From Neckera pumila (lineage: Eukaryota; Streptophyta; Bryopsida; Hypnales; Neckeraceae): a stretch of DNA of 64,000 nt. Where the stretch lies: NCBI GenBank assembly GCA_963969595.1, contig OZ018408.1, positions 8,491,823 through 8,555,822 of the forward strand. The letters run 5' to 3'. Positions 23,525 through 36,184 of the stretch are shown piece by piece. How positions within the stretch are numbered: position 1 is the stretch's first letter; each line of letters begins with the position of its first letter. Under the pieces are notes generated by a model, which worked only from the letters and a program-made list of their open reading frames with translations, did no database searches and was not told the DNA's origin. The position numbers and the translations under genes are program-made.

Positions 23525-25805
23525 TTGATTGCATCTCGAGAGGAATGCAGACCAAATGCCTCACAAATCAAAGACACTTCAACCAAGAGAGAAAAATCCA
23601 TCTATGGTCTTGACTTCATCATTTTGATGAGGCGCCGCCTTGCCAAAGATCAACAACATCAATTTGATGTTTCAATTGCAAAATATTTCAGCAAGCGGCT
23701 TAACCCCTTAAAGGATCAAGGCCCATTTTCTACCAAAAAACACTCAAAACTGTCATTTCTATAGCAAAAAGTAAAAAAAATTGAAAAATGTTTTTCTTTT
23801 TTCTCATCTAACCATAGGATCTTACACCTAACTATTAGAAGAGTGTGTGGAGAAAATTTCAGAGTTTTTGACTGCTTAGATTGCAAGATATATGCGTTTA
23901 AAGTGAAAAAAACAAGTTTTTCAGCACATTGTGGAACTAGATTTTTTGACTTTAAACATTTTTAACTTTATTTTTTTGCACTACAGAGTTTTGAGATTTT
24001 AATTTTTATATTGGAGAATTGAGTTGAGAATCTAGCCAAAAAAAAAAGTTCCAAAAAATTTAATTTTTATTATTAAAAAAATTGTTAAATAGAAGTAGGT
24101 ACAAGTTAGAAGGAAACTCTAAAATATTTATAAATTTTAGGTGGGATTAAGATGCACTAATCCCAATGGTGAGATTGTTTGAGCAAGTAAACTAAACCAT
24201 GCAACAAAAAAAAATCTGAAAAATCTGAAAAATTGCATTCAGAATTGAATCCTGCAAGTTATTTTTTTCAAAAAGATGCTCTAACTACCCAAAAAACAAG
24301 AATGTCTATAACTTTCTCATACAAAATCCAAATGAAATAAATCAAAGCTTTCTAGATAAACAAAAAATTTAATCTATGAGAAAAAAATACTTAAAATAAA
24401 AACAAAAAAAATTGCATATTTTTTTTGCTGCCCACCGTCCCCTGTTTTGAGCTTATTTGGTTATAACTTTTATATGAGAAAGTTCCTAAGCACCGATTGT
24501 GAAAAAAATTATATTACCATGAAGCTAATCAGCTTTTCTACCTCCAAAAAAAGTTTTGAAAATCAGAAGAAAATTTCAGCCTGTAGGTACCTGCCCAAAA
24601 ACGCATTTGTCCCCCGAAGGGACAATGGTCCTTTAGGGGTTAAGCAACATTCGGCATCGATCGTTTCTAGAATTTGCTCCAAAGGCTCGTGGTGACAATT
24701 TTGCTCGTGGTGACAATTTCACTCGTTGTGGGATGTGTAATAAATTCAGGCAACTGAGGAGCGCTTGCACTCCACATTCACAAGCTCAGGAAGTGTGGTC
24801 TAAGAAATTGAAGATCCACTTAGCAGGGCAGCAGGCACACAAGGAGCTATATTATGCAAACCATCTGATGTCTGAGAATTATCCGGAGAAGGTTCTATCC
24901 AGAATTCTTAACATAATGGATCACACCAAGACGGCTTCTCCCCATTATTCCCATAAAAACAAGGGAACTGATTCTTTCATAACATTGCATGTTGCCATTA
25001 CGGACATGGTTGCTCACGGTCATGGAGATGTGAGATATGTGCACTATGGCTTGGACATCTTTCCGACGGACTCCAACCACACTGTAGGCTCTATTGCAAA
25101 ATTGTTGCAAGATCTTAAATTTGAATCAAAGTTCTCATCGCATCAGTTGTTTGTTGTAAATGATTTGACTCCAAATTTGTCCAAAGCCGTATTAAAAGGC
25201 TCAGAGATTTGTGTAGAATCCCTCCCTCCTCGTTCTGAGGAGATGGTCCAACCTCAATGTCTTCCTCCAATATTGACTTTGCAACTTGACAATGCCTTCC
25301 GGGACAACAAGAATTGGTGGGTTTTTACCTTTTGTTCTCTCTTTGTATATAAAGCCATTTTTCATGAGGTATACATCAATTTCCTCATTGTTGGACATAA
25401 TCACGAAGACATCAATGCTTTGTTTGGTCATTGAAGACAAATGACTACCTTACAGTTCCGAGGTTGATGAATTCCTTCATGGATTGCAAAACACAAGTCG
25501 TGATTCCTCATTTGATCAAGGAGGTTCCTGATTTCAAATGGTACGTGGATGGATGCTTGCATACATGTGATGATTCTCTACAAGGTCATTTCCAAGTCCA
25601 GCAGTTCAAGTTCTGTAAAGCTTCAAACGGGTGGCCCTTAATGCAATACAAAATTCTTTGTACGGGTATGGATTGGTTGCCAAAAGAAGGTGGGGGAATT
25701 TGTTTGTGGAAGAAGCCAACAAGTTGGACGTCCCAAACTTGCAAGGGGCAATCCATTACTTTTGGCACCGCAACTAATGATGTACTTTGTGATGTTGCGA
25801 GTTAG
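23525..25805 (+). pseudogene. DUF7869-type transposon protein, frameshifted, with insertion
   Basis: The forward strand from about 24660 encodes a protein with a CxxC knuckle (FTRCGMCNKFRQLRSA), a helical section (KKLKIHLAGQQAHKELYYAN), a block DHTKTASPHYSHKNKG and the signature VGHNHEDINALFGH, preceded by LQLDNAFRDNKNWWVF. These blocks in this order match the domain labelled DUF7869 in transposon-like proteins of animals, oomycetes and non-seed plants (label from memory). The frame breaks at 25434 and resumes in another frame from 25431 to 25805 (FKWYVDGCLHTC). A duplicated 18-bp unit (RGDNF twice) precedes the knuckle. A TTAA element sits at 23700-24643, apparently within the element. The copy is non-functional. 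Confidence 0.65.
23700..24643. mobile_element. TTAA-flanked inverted-repeat element, 944 bp
   Basis: The element begins TTAACCCCTTAAAGGATCA and ends TGGTCCTTTAGGGGTTAA, so both ends are inverted copies bounded by TTAA. It appears inserted in the DUF7869-type element: coding-like text lies on both sides. The interior resembles other loci in this window (1782-2530, 32253-34114, about 52830-54115). No transposase is encoded. The TTAA target and CCC-starting ends fit the piggyBac superfamily; that assignment is inferred. Confidence 0.65.
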
Positions 25806-28750
25806 TTAATTTTTTGTTCTTGATTACTATTTGGGACCAACAAATCAATTCCAAGTAATACTATAGTAGTTCTCCCTATATCCCAATACGATCATCAATC
25901 AAAGTTGTTCATTCTTGTTTTTTGCATCTCTTTGAATACTACTCAATAATTGAAGGAAAGGAAGCTCTGAGAGGCAAAACAAAGGGCCACACATGGTCTT
26001 TAGCATATACTAAATTATGCCTACAAAATGACGACCTCATACTCAACAATTAATTGACTAAAGGTGCTCTTGGAGAATGCCCCAAAAAATTATACTTTTC
26101 AATATTCCAAAACTACACTTTAAAAAGGGCTTCAAAACTCAAAGTTTCTAGAATGATAGGAATACACCAAACTCTACTCAAAATGATATTTTTGTTGGAC
26201 AAAATATTCCAGATTAAGGCTAAAAATAACATTTAAAAAACAATTTCACATTATAGGATGAAGCTAGTATATGTTTTGTTTTGTACCAGATAAAGTCAAT
26301 ACTAAAGTACTTTGTCAGGCTTCCTTATGTAGTAAATGACTTCTTGAAGATGTCATAATTGTCCACGGACAAAGACAAGGCAGATATCTTTTTGTAAAGA
26401 AGTTAAACAAGGAAGCCTTGTCATTTAGCAAGGGAAAGAGATTACAATTTGAGGCAGGGTCAACAAGAGAGATGGAGGACTCATAACAATATGTCCATCA
26501 CAATTGACCACGGAAAGAGTGAAGATGATTAAATGATGGATCTTCCTATGTCCCAAGATCCTGTTACTCTAAGACCCATAGTAGATTTCAATTTCTATCC
26601 ACCTCAGCGCAAGTGCTAGGGTTCATCGAATACATCTCCACCCACTTCCTTGGTCTATGGTTATGGAAAGAGGAAGCTAGACACTATAGAGGAGCCCATA
26701 ATGAACTTAACCTTTATGATGGGCATGATGGAAAAAATGTATGAACAAATCATGAAATTTGAGGAGCGTATGAAGGAAAGAATGAGAAGCAAGGGAGCAG
26801 GCAATGGATTGAGAACGGAGCAAAGAGAGTGAGATTATAAGCTCTATTAAGAGGAGAGGGATGAGAAGAAGCATGCCAAGATGGAAGATGAGTTGCACTA
26901 CAAAACGTTAGTAGAGAGTCTCTTTAATATTATTAGGGGATTGTCTTCCTCGGCACCTCTTCAAATGCTTGATCTGTCTTGATTGGAGGAGTGTTCGCTA
27001 ATGTTGAAGAACTGCATATCGGTGTCTTTGGGTAGCTGAGCTACTATTCATCTTGGACCATCCATGGGACAGAATTTAGCTTCGCCGAGCCCATCCACAG
27101 CGCATGATCGGTCAATTGATTTAGTCTTAGACTCCCACAATTAGATTAGAAATCAAAAATGAGGAAATCAATCAATGGTCCATAAGGCCTATTTTAGTGA
27201 ACTTTGTAATGATTTTTATTTGATACGAGGTGTAGTGCACCAAATCTTGTAGATATATATAGTAGCTTTTTCTCTTTCTTTGGATTCATTGGTATAGTAT
27301 AAATTAGTTTGAAGATGACATTTACATGTAAACCATAAAAATTCTCTCTTCATTACAAGACTCAAAATGTAAATCTGCTCTTCAAAGATACCATTGTCCA
27401 CTTGCAAGGATTTGCAGGCTCTTTTAATGAGGACAATATGTCTTAACAATTCTAATTAGGAATGGACCATGAACTAGAAAGGTCTCTTCATGGTATCCAA
27501 TTGCATGATGGCATAGAGCTCAACATGGATATTCTAGATGTTGTTCTCATGGAGGTTCACTAATTACTTCCAACAAATGTTCTATACACTAAACACTCAT
27601 TGTCAAGACCTCCATCCCATGATATTATAAGTCGTCCTTTAGTGATTCTTGTGCTTCTCTATGAAGCTCTTTGAATATTTGACTTGGATCTTCTCTTGCT
27701 TGACTTTTATGCAAAGAGTTACTTCATTGATTTCTAAATTAAGACCAATAATTGTCAACACATTTCTCTATCTCCATTTGAACAGATGAACAATCGTTGT
27801 ACAATGAACAAGCCTATCATTCCTCCATTCATATCCAAGGTGAGAAGCAAGTGGTTCAATATCATTCTAGACTTTGAATGGGATCCTTTGTGTCTGTAGG
27901 GAAAAGAAATTTCTTTGGTATTATGTTGAACCTAATTGCACCATTTTTCTAATTCTCACACCTATTCTTGATGAAGTGTGATTTGGGAGAAGCATGTATT
28001 GCAATTGTGAATTCAAGACTAAAAAAAGGCTTCAACACCATGTAAAGAGTTCTATAACAAAACCAATGGGAGTTGAAGCAATCTTTTTGACTTCAAAGGT
28101 GACCGTCTAAAGAGAATTGAATCTCATAAGTAGTAAACTTTGAAAAATTCACAAACTATTGTTTGAGTGAGAAAACTACAAAGCAACTTAGGTTGGATTT
28201 CTTACAAGGAAGCTAATATTCCTATGAAAATCATCATTGAAACAGAAACCTAATAGGGCAAGAAAAAGTGATAGTTTTGAGTGCTTCTACCGTACTTTTC
28301 CTCTTGATTCAAAGATTTAAAATTTAACAGTCACAACTTTTGGAATGTGAAAGAACCTCACCCTCCTTTCCGTTGAGCATGCCACGGTGAGACCCATATT
28401 AAGAAATTCATGACACTAGTTGGGATCAAAAATATAAAAGATTACTAGTGCAAAAGGGCAATCAATGAATTGAAGACAAGTAAAGTTGTTACAGTACCAT
28501 TATCACTTCAAATGGGAAGGAAATTACTTACAAGCTTGCAACGAAAAGAGTAAGAGGTGATGCACACTCACATGACTACAACGCAAGATTGGAAATTGGG
28601 GACACTTTGCTTCACAGTGTGCTCTGATCGTGTATCCACAAATGCCTCAATAATCCACCAAGTTGGCTCTAGTGTCTATCATATGCTTCAAATAAGAACT
28701 TGGTGTGAAATATATCACTCAAAACTCATGTACACTTTCATACCTTACGC
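25806..28750. other. Spacer downstream of the Nnf1-like gene
   Basis: Only short open frames are present. A 60-codon forward frame at 26650-26832 (MMEKMYEQIMKFEERMKERM) is repetitive and unsupported. I see no recognisable gene or clear repeat ends. Confidence 0.45.
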
Positions 28751-28751
28751 T

Positions 28752-30768
28752 CTATCCAAGTTCCACTCGCTCTTCGCGGATCTGCAACATGCAGTACCAA
28801 GTGCTCCTTAAAGACAGCAAATGACACACTTCACAAACTTGTGTTCAAAAGCATGGCACAAACATCTTGCCTCATTCACTCCACTCAATAGTTGCGCAGG
28901 GATATTCAATCCTGCTGTCGAGAGCTTGTGAAATAATTCTCAACACCGATAGGTGAAGATGTATGAGTGTTGTGTACCTTGGCAAGATAAGTAGCTAGAG
29001 CTCTTGGTTCCTCGCGAGCTTGGGCTTGTAACGCCTCTCGCTGCAGCCTGAGCTGTGCAACAAGCTCTTCCTCCTGAGAAAAAAACGATGAACTTGACAC
29101 TGAGGAGACTCATGACACATTATTGAAATAGGCACCACTACATTCCCGACTTGACAACTAGATCATACATTCCTTTGCAATAGATCAAAGAAGACGCGAA
29201 ATGTTCAAATACTAGAAATGGCAACTTAACACTTCTTGAGGGGATTGCGGAGATTTGAACCGTCCCCAATGCAGCCAAGTATGCCAAGATAATGCTGTAG
29301 AAATTGGAAAAGGTAACGCTAAGATCACCTTCGGAACCAGGAGATTAAGTCTGTCCACCTCCTCTTGCTTGATTTTTGTTGTCATTGCGCGAACATCGTC
29401 TGTCAGAGGAGCGGACCTGCACGAAGAAGCAACCATGTCAGGGACAACAGCAATGCTCTACTGAGATGAAGCGAGAAGCCTTCATGAATTCGGTCTTCAT
29501 CTCCATTGACAAAGCACCACAGCATTTTTCAGAAATTTTCTAAAATTCATGCCTAGACTTAAAGAGGCACGTGTTAATTAGAAAGCAACAATGAAATCTT
29601 TCATGATTGCAATATCAAGTGATAACATCATCCAGTGATGTTGGAAGTCATCTAATCAACAAAATCCGATCACTGACAGACCAAGCCGAAAACAAAGCGT
29701 ACCTGAAACTTAACCCACCACCTTCCCTATGCTGCTCGACAAGCTCCTGTAACTCTTCAAGTACCTCCTTCAGCTGGTTCATACATCTTTCCATTAATAC
29801 AGGTGCAGATATTCTGCGTCACTAGAGCCTAAGCCTCTAGAACATATCAACGAAAAGGAAAATCAAACTTCGAAAAAGCATCCAAAAGAAAAGATGAATG
29901 TAAACCTCCCAAGCTTCACATCGAGCCTCAAAATCCAACTGCAAAATACAGAAGTGGCACGAATGAACGTCAAAACATCGAAGTTGCTCATTTAACCTCC
30001 ATAACCTGTGAATAATGTAGATAAATAATGAGAAGTATACAAGAATCGATTTCAGCACGACAATAGAATTGAACAGAAGCTCCTTCGCACTAATCGTCAG
30101 TGCATCATTATTGCACTTGAAAAAGAATAAGTATCAAAGAATTATCGCAACAGTTGGTTCCAAAATTCTGCATCCTTGAGGGATCGACACATTATGGATA
30201 TCCCATCCCGAGAGAAGCTTCAAAGAGCTCCATATCTAACTCAAAGATGGACCCAGCAAGGTTAAATGCGCAAATGAAGTTGGCGGTGCCCTCACCATAA
30301 CATGCTCTTGCATCTTCGCCACTACCTGCATACACAACCAATGTGCAAAAAAAATAAGAACTCGCCAGAAATTTCGAGAACAAGCCTAAAGGAGAAAATT
30401 AGTTAAATTAAAATCACAAATTATGCACAAAAAATAGGCAATGACTATTTCCTTACCCGCGTGTATATAAGGAAGAGCTTGTCTTTCTCCTTGACCGTGA
30501 ATTGCGGAAAACAATCCACAAATTCCTACACAATGGCCCCCCAAAACAGATTGAACAAGAAGTAACCATTGGACGTACCCTAAATTACCAGGCTTCATAT
30601 ACACGAACCAATTAAATAAACCTTAAAAAAATTCACTCTTTCATGGAATCGAAAGGCAGAGAAACTGCGAACATTTTTATCAACTGCGTTTAAGGCGCCA
30701 CGGCTTGCGACGCTCATACGATTCCACAAAAGCTCGTGCCGCAATTTATTCTCCCCGTCGGTGCCCAT
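28752..30768 (-). CDS. Nnf1/PMF1-like kinetochore subunit, eight exons
   Basis: Exons 30622-30768, 30457-30525, 30296-30325, 29906-29938, 29703-29773, 29329-29416, 28978-29073 and 28752-28781 join in frame to 187 codons plus a stop. Every intron is GT-AG. The ATG at 30768 is the first in frame after an upstream stop. The order FKEFVDCFPQFT, then LIYTRVVAKMQEHV, then FEARCEAWELKEVLEELQEL and a long C-terminal coiled coil (EEELVAQLRLQREALQAQAR) matches Nnf1/PMF1, whose length is about 200 residues. Nnf1/PMF1 is part of the MIS12 complex, which links centromeric chromatin to the NDC80 complex at kinetochores. A 9-nt exon (29997-30005, VME), flanked by ttcacag and gttaaa, could be included without breaking the frame. 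The assignment rests on motif order and size, not on a search. Confidence 0.7.
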
Positions 30769-31800
30769 TGCCTGCTAGCACCTAATATCATTTCCCGTCC
30801 ATGATCCCGTATCAGACCCAAACTCCACAGAACCTAAAGAGCTGGAACTTGAAATCGACGGCTCGGAAAAAACTCCAATTACAACAGCGCCTCTGTCACT
30901 GTTAAAGAATGAGAACCGTCTCTGTTTCTGTGGCGTCACAATCTCGAAGATCTGCCTAGTCAAAACCTGTGATAAAAACTCTAACAAAACCGGGAGGAAA
31001 AAAAACTTCCAAAACCTGAGGGAGGGACACAAGAATGCTCACGAGGTCTGTGGTTTACGAAATGAGGAGGAGATGCTATTCACTAAAAAAGATGACACTC
31101 GCAAGCTCGGGAAGCCGGTGTGAACCTATTGCAATGGTTGACTGCCCCAAGCGCACTCCATCGTGCTCTTCACCTGAACCCCAAAATTGTTCTGTGAATC
31201 AATATCAGGGTTTTTTTCTGTGCTAAAATCAGTCGACAGGAATATAAAGAATCGTCAGGAGTATGCCATTTTCACACACATCTGGCACAGTCACAGTACT
31301 GAATGTAAGGAAAGAAGATACAACGGTTTATGAGGAAAACTCCAGGATCCTTGCACTAAACCTTGAAGATGAAAGCATCACGAAATTCGATCGACGACAC
31401 CGCCAGATTTCAAAAGGAGAAAATTCACGAAACCCAGTTAAAAAAAATCTCGGGAACAATCTAGCTGCAAGAACAATGTGGTCGAACAAAATGAAAGTCA
31501 GGAAGTTGCCGGTCAAATCGTTTGAACAAAGAACCCGCCTCCGCGCAAGCGAACTGAAGGGCATCACACAACATGGTGAAGAAGAAGAAGAAAAAGAAGG
31601 AGAAAAGAAGGAGAAAAAGAAGGAGAAAATGAAAAGAAAAAGAGATGTAGCACTCTGCTTTCTTTTTGATGCGTTTCACCATTTTGATTTTTCTGCGTTG
31701 TATTGGTATGAGGTCAAGATGGATCTTAGACTCCATCTCCAAACCAACCCCTCAAAATGGTATAAAGAATCTTTCTTATTCATAATGGATCTAAATTAGA
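30769..31800. other. GC-richer region upstream of the Nnf1-like gene
   Basis: This is the presumed 5' untranslated and promoter region of the minus-strand Nnf1-like gene. A tiny upstream frame (ATGGACGGGAAATGA) lies just before its start codon. A 178-codon forward frame at 31263-31799 contains a Lys/Glu run from GAAGAA repeats and is weakly supported, with no domain seen. Confidence 0.4.
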
Positions 31801-32252
31801 AAAGATTTGAATTGAAAGAATTTTTTTTAAATTACATAGAATAAATCATTATTATTTTTATAAAATTTGGACATGGGATGATCAAAATATCTTCATTATG
31901 AGGTAAAGAAAAAGATTGGTGACGTTGCTATTTGCTCAATTTATTAGTAATCCAACAAATCATGCAAATTTACTTAGTCAACAACAAATTTTAGCAATTT
32001 TTTTAATGTAAATACTATTTTCTTTATTTTACATTAATAGGTCTTTACATATGGTCTCATCATGTCATGTCCAAATTTAGATTTTTTTGTGGACTATTTT
32101 AGTGTGCTTCTAATGGAAATATAATCAAGTTTTGATTCCAAACATATAATAATATTTGTGTTTTGGTTTTGGAGGTTGGGAGTGAAGATGCTTTTATTCA
32201 ACTATTTTAGTCCCAAATTTTGTTTCATAAAATCGCATTCAAATAGCTCATG

Positions 32253-34114
32253 TAATCCTTAAAGGACCTTGTTGTTTTTAAGTTCAAAATTGATTCAAAA
32301 TACTCATAATCAAAGCAACACTATAATCTTCATCTATATTTAATATTCTTTAGCACAACCAACCATAGGATCCTTTCGTTAACTTATTAGAATACACCCT
32401 CCTAAGATTTCAAAGTAAGAAATTTATTAATTGCAAGATCATCATGCTTGAATTTCAAAAAGAAGTATTTCCAATTCTTACCAAATGGTTAAGCTTCTTC
32501 TTTCAAACTTCTTAGCCAAAATTGTGTTCCAATCCTACAACTTGCATCCCTCTATAATTTGTTGAAGAAAATAATTGGGAATACATATAAAAAAATTCAA
32601 AAAAAAATATCGTCAATCCATAATTATTTGAAAAAATATTAAGCAGAAAGAAAAAAAGTATGATTAAAAATACTTAATTGTAAAGAATTTAGTTATAGAA
32701 TTGAAAATTTCAATCCCAACGGTTGTAATTTTGTTATAAATAATCTACATCCTATAATTTAGTTTTTTCCAAAAATAGTAAAAATTGAAATCAAAACAAG
32801 ACTTCAAAGTTTTCTAAGAGATTCTATAACTACCCACAAGCAAAAACTTTTCATAACTTCCATCTTGTTAAACAAAATGGAATGATTTGAAGCCTTTCAT
32901 GTATATATAAATAGAAAAAATCAGGTTCAATTATTTATTCTTAAAGTTGTTGCTTTTGAGCAATTTGGATTATCCAAACTTCAAAAGAAATTACATTTCA
33001 CAGAATAATTTTTTAACTATATAGTCAAATGTTAAAAAATTGTTGTGCCTTAATCCGGCCTGAAGACTAAAAGGACACAATGTGTCATCTTCAAATTTTC
33101 AATGGCAAATTCTCAGTAGAGTGAAACAAATCTCAATATTTTGTAAAGTAGGATCTTGTACAATAAAAGGTTTATATATTTGTTGCATTTTCTGATTTTC
33201 AAAATTTCAATGTGAGAAGTATTTAAAATTTATTTAGGAAATGTAATCTTATAGGGAAAAGGAGCAAACTTAATTCTTTTACAATGAAACAAACAATAGG
33301 GATGGAAAAAAATATATTCTTGGACATTTTTAGTCTTCAATCCATTCAAACAAATTGGATCTAGAGGGAATTCTTTCAAAGTTGTGTTTTTAGTAATTTA
33401 ATTTTTAGTAATTTAAAAAAATACAAAGTTCTATCCGGTGTAATCAAAAAACAAAATAATTAGAATGATTCTAAATTTTTGGAAGATATTCCAAACAAAA
33501 TGATAATAATATCAATTATCAAATTAAAAAAATTAATGCATGTATAAATTTTATTAAATTTTATAGGATCTAATTTGGCCAAATTTGGCTTTATATTCAT
33601 TTTATTTGAAAATGTGAATGAATTTGAGAGAGATTTTTATTTTTCATTTTTTTAATTGAAAAAATACTTCATTTGCTTGAAATTCCAATATAATTTTTTG
33701 AGAGTGGGGTGAGTGGGGTGGGTGGGGTGGGTAGGGTGGGTGGGTAAAAATGCGTTATTCATATTCTTATAATTTTTCTTCCCCCAAAGTTGCATTTTTT
33801 GCCTATAAGTTCATCGTCCAAAATTATTATAATCTGAAAAGCCAACGGTCAATATTTTCTATAATTGATTCTATACATATGAACAATTATAATTAAAACT
33901 TTCAAGCACATCTATGTGCAAAAATATATCAACATGGAACAATTCATTGAAAACCTCCATTGTCAAGAAGTTGTTAGGCCTCAAGGAAGTAAAGCTATTT
34001 CTTAATCACATGTTGTGTGAAAATTTCAAGGAAAAAAATTAAACTTCGATTCATAAATGGATGACAAAAAATTCTTTGTTGCCAAAGAAACGTACTTCAA
34101 GGCTTGGGGGTTAA
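32253..34114. mobile_element. Long diverged copy of the TTAA element family
   Basis: The left end (taatccttaaaggacc) and right end (ggcttgggggttaa) are degraded versions of the TTAACCCC ends. The interior shares phrases with the other copies (taactacccacaagcaaa, gaatgatttgaagcctttc). It is about twice the length of the 944-bp copy, so something else was probably inserted. The G-rich tract at 33704-33745 lies inside it. Confidence 0.4.
33704..33745 (+). other. G-quadruplex-prone G-tract array
   Basis: Eight consecutive GGG or GGGG runs separated by one to three bases (gtggggt, gagt, gggtgggg and similar) form a 42-bp island in otherwise AT-rich DNA. Four or more closely spaced G3 runs is the standard requirement for an intramolecular G-quadruplex. 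Confidence 0.8.
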
Positions 34115-35025
34115 AGTTTTAAATATAAATGCATTACTCAATAAGTTCTTGTAATTAGTTTGTTATTAGCCCCTAAAGGGGAAAACTTTATTGTTATATG
34201 ATCAAAACATCATTTCTACGATTAGTTTGGTCTAAACTCAAGTTTCCATCTTATATTCAAGTCTATCTATTCTTCTATCAATTTGAAATATTTTTATTAG
34301 TTGTGTGAAAAATTATCATTGTTATAATTTTTTAGGCAAAAAGTGAAAATAGGTTAGTAAAAAGAGCAAAAAAATTTTGGCATAGACATTCAAGTCAAAT
34401 TACCACTATCAAGTTAGATTTATTTTTCATATAATTGAAAATATTTATAGGTGGAAAATCTTCTTTGATGGATGTTGATTTTTCTAGAATTTTTGGAAGA
34501 AAAATGAAGTTATTGTGATTTTCTCAAAAACACAAATTAGCACTTCAAGAGTTCAAGCATGCAAAAAAACTTTTGATTAAGATTCTCTTTTTGCAAGGAA
34601 AGGGCTAAACCTCTTTGAAAACAAAATAATGTAATTAAATTGCATGCAGTCATACCATGTTGTCATTCAAAAAAATTCAAGTACAATTTGAAACTTCAAG
34701 CAAACTAAAGACCAAAGAGAGAATGACTTTGAAGCTAGACTTTTAGGATAATTCTAATGTATTGAAGTGAAATTACATCAACTAATATATATCAGAAAAA
34801 CTAGAAATATTGAACAAAAAAAAATAAGAATAAAACAAATGATTTTGTAATTTAAATTTAAAAATAATTTTATGTGTAAAAAACAGGAATAAAATCATGC
34901 AACATTGTTTACCACTAATTCGATTTCTAACACACATGACTTGCAAATGCAAGAATTCACTGAAATTTTGGGTTTATAAAAAATATAAAATATAAACAAA
35001 AAATTTATGCCAAATATCCAAAGGG
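34115..35025. other. AT-rich spacer
   Basis: I see no gene. A short piece near 34166 (ttagcccctaaagggg) resembles the TTAA-element termini. Confidence 0.5.
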
Positions 35026-35748
35026 TCATTGCAAGAAACACCGACAGTTTGAATTGTCACAAAGAGTTTGTTGAAGCTTTCCTTTGCAATAACTTTTGAA
35101 GCATAACTTGCATGAAGTTGAAATTTTTATTGAAGGTGGCTCTCTTGAGGTTAATCATATCTCATATTTTTCAGAAATTTTTAAAAATCATTCTCTATTT
35201 AAATTTAAATTTAGCTAATTTGTCACGTTTTGCGATTTAGGGGTTTTGAGTAAAAAGGAGTCCCCAAATTTAATGATTTAGAGCTAAAATTTCTATGGTC
35301 TATTTGCATAGTAGGAACACATGTTTCTACCAAGGGGAATTGGAAAATATTTTATTTTGTGTTGTCTACATCCATGCAAAGAAGTCTCTTTTGCATGCGC
35401 AATTCTGAACATTTAAAATGGTTTCAGGATCAAATTTTTGGTCAAATCTCTTTACCATGAAGTCTTCCCAAATGGTCTATTTTTACTTTCTTTGAAAATT
35501 GTTTTTCCTATTTTTTACAAATTAAAATGTCAAAGTATGTATTTTCTTCAAAATTTCAGCTCACTCTTTTTTGTGAATAACTTCTGGCCTAGATTTTTTT
35601 AGGTCTGAAATTTTGGGGATATGCTAACTTTAGTCTTGTACTAATTATCCTTATTTTATTTTATTTTTAAAAATTCATATGCAAAAGCTTATAAGTATTG
35701 GAGTACTAGCCAAAAACAGGCCAAAGTGGTCAGTGTTTCTTGCAATGA
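35026..35748. mobile_element. Inverted-repeat element, ATTGCAAG family, copy 2
   Basis: Left end TCATTGCAAGAAACACCGAC, right end the inverse (GTCAGTGTTTCTTGCAATGA). At 723 bp it is almost the same length as copy 1 at 18941-19656. There is no coding capacity. Confidence 0.75.
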
Positions 35749-35907
35749 TTCCAAAATGGATATTTTAGAAGTTTCAATCAAGGTTGACCAAAAAAAAAAA
35801 TGTCTAATTTTAGGATATAGAAATGTCTAGGGATTAGGCATTTAACAAGGTCAATTTACATCTTATCTAATTGTCATAAGGTAACTACTTCTAGAATCTC
35901 ATGAATA

Positions 35908-36184
35908 CATTAGAGGGGATTTGGAGGCCTTGGAAGGCTGTTTCAGACCCGTTCTCCAATCTAGCCATATTCAATGAATGGCAGTACGGGTGTGTCAGAA
36001 AACTTCTTTTCAGAAAAAAAATAAAAACAAAAATTTACCAAAATATCATTTTAAACATTTTTTTTTTCCAAAAATGACATGGCAATTGTTGTGCCACGTC
36101 ATCCAGCTATTGCAGCTGTGTTCTTGCAATCTGGGAACGTAGAGGAATTTATAGCCCTCCAAGGCCCTCAAATCCACTCTGATG
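35908..36184. mobile_element. MITE, CATTAG family, copy 2
   Basis: Left end CATTAGAGGGGATTTGGAGG, followed by ccttggaaggct; the right end agccctccaaggccctcaaa continues inverted to CTCTGATG at 36184. The internal 'gacatggcaattgttgtgcc' segment is shared with the copy at 50642-51058 and, more loosely, with that at 924-1198. Confidence 0.8.

Noticed and set aside
31263..31799. 178-codon forward open frame with a Lys/Glu run
   Set aside because: The run comes from GAAGAA repeats, no domain is visible, and the region is better explained as the 5' flank of the Nnf1-like gene. It is kept only as a note.
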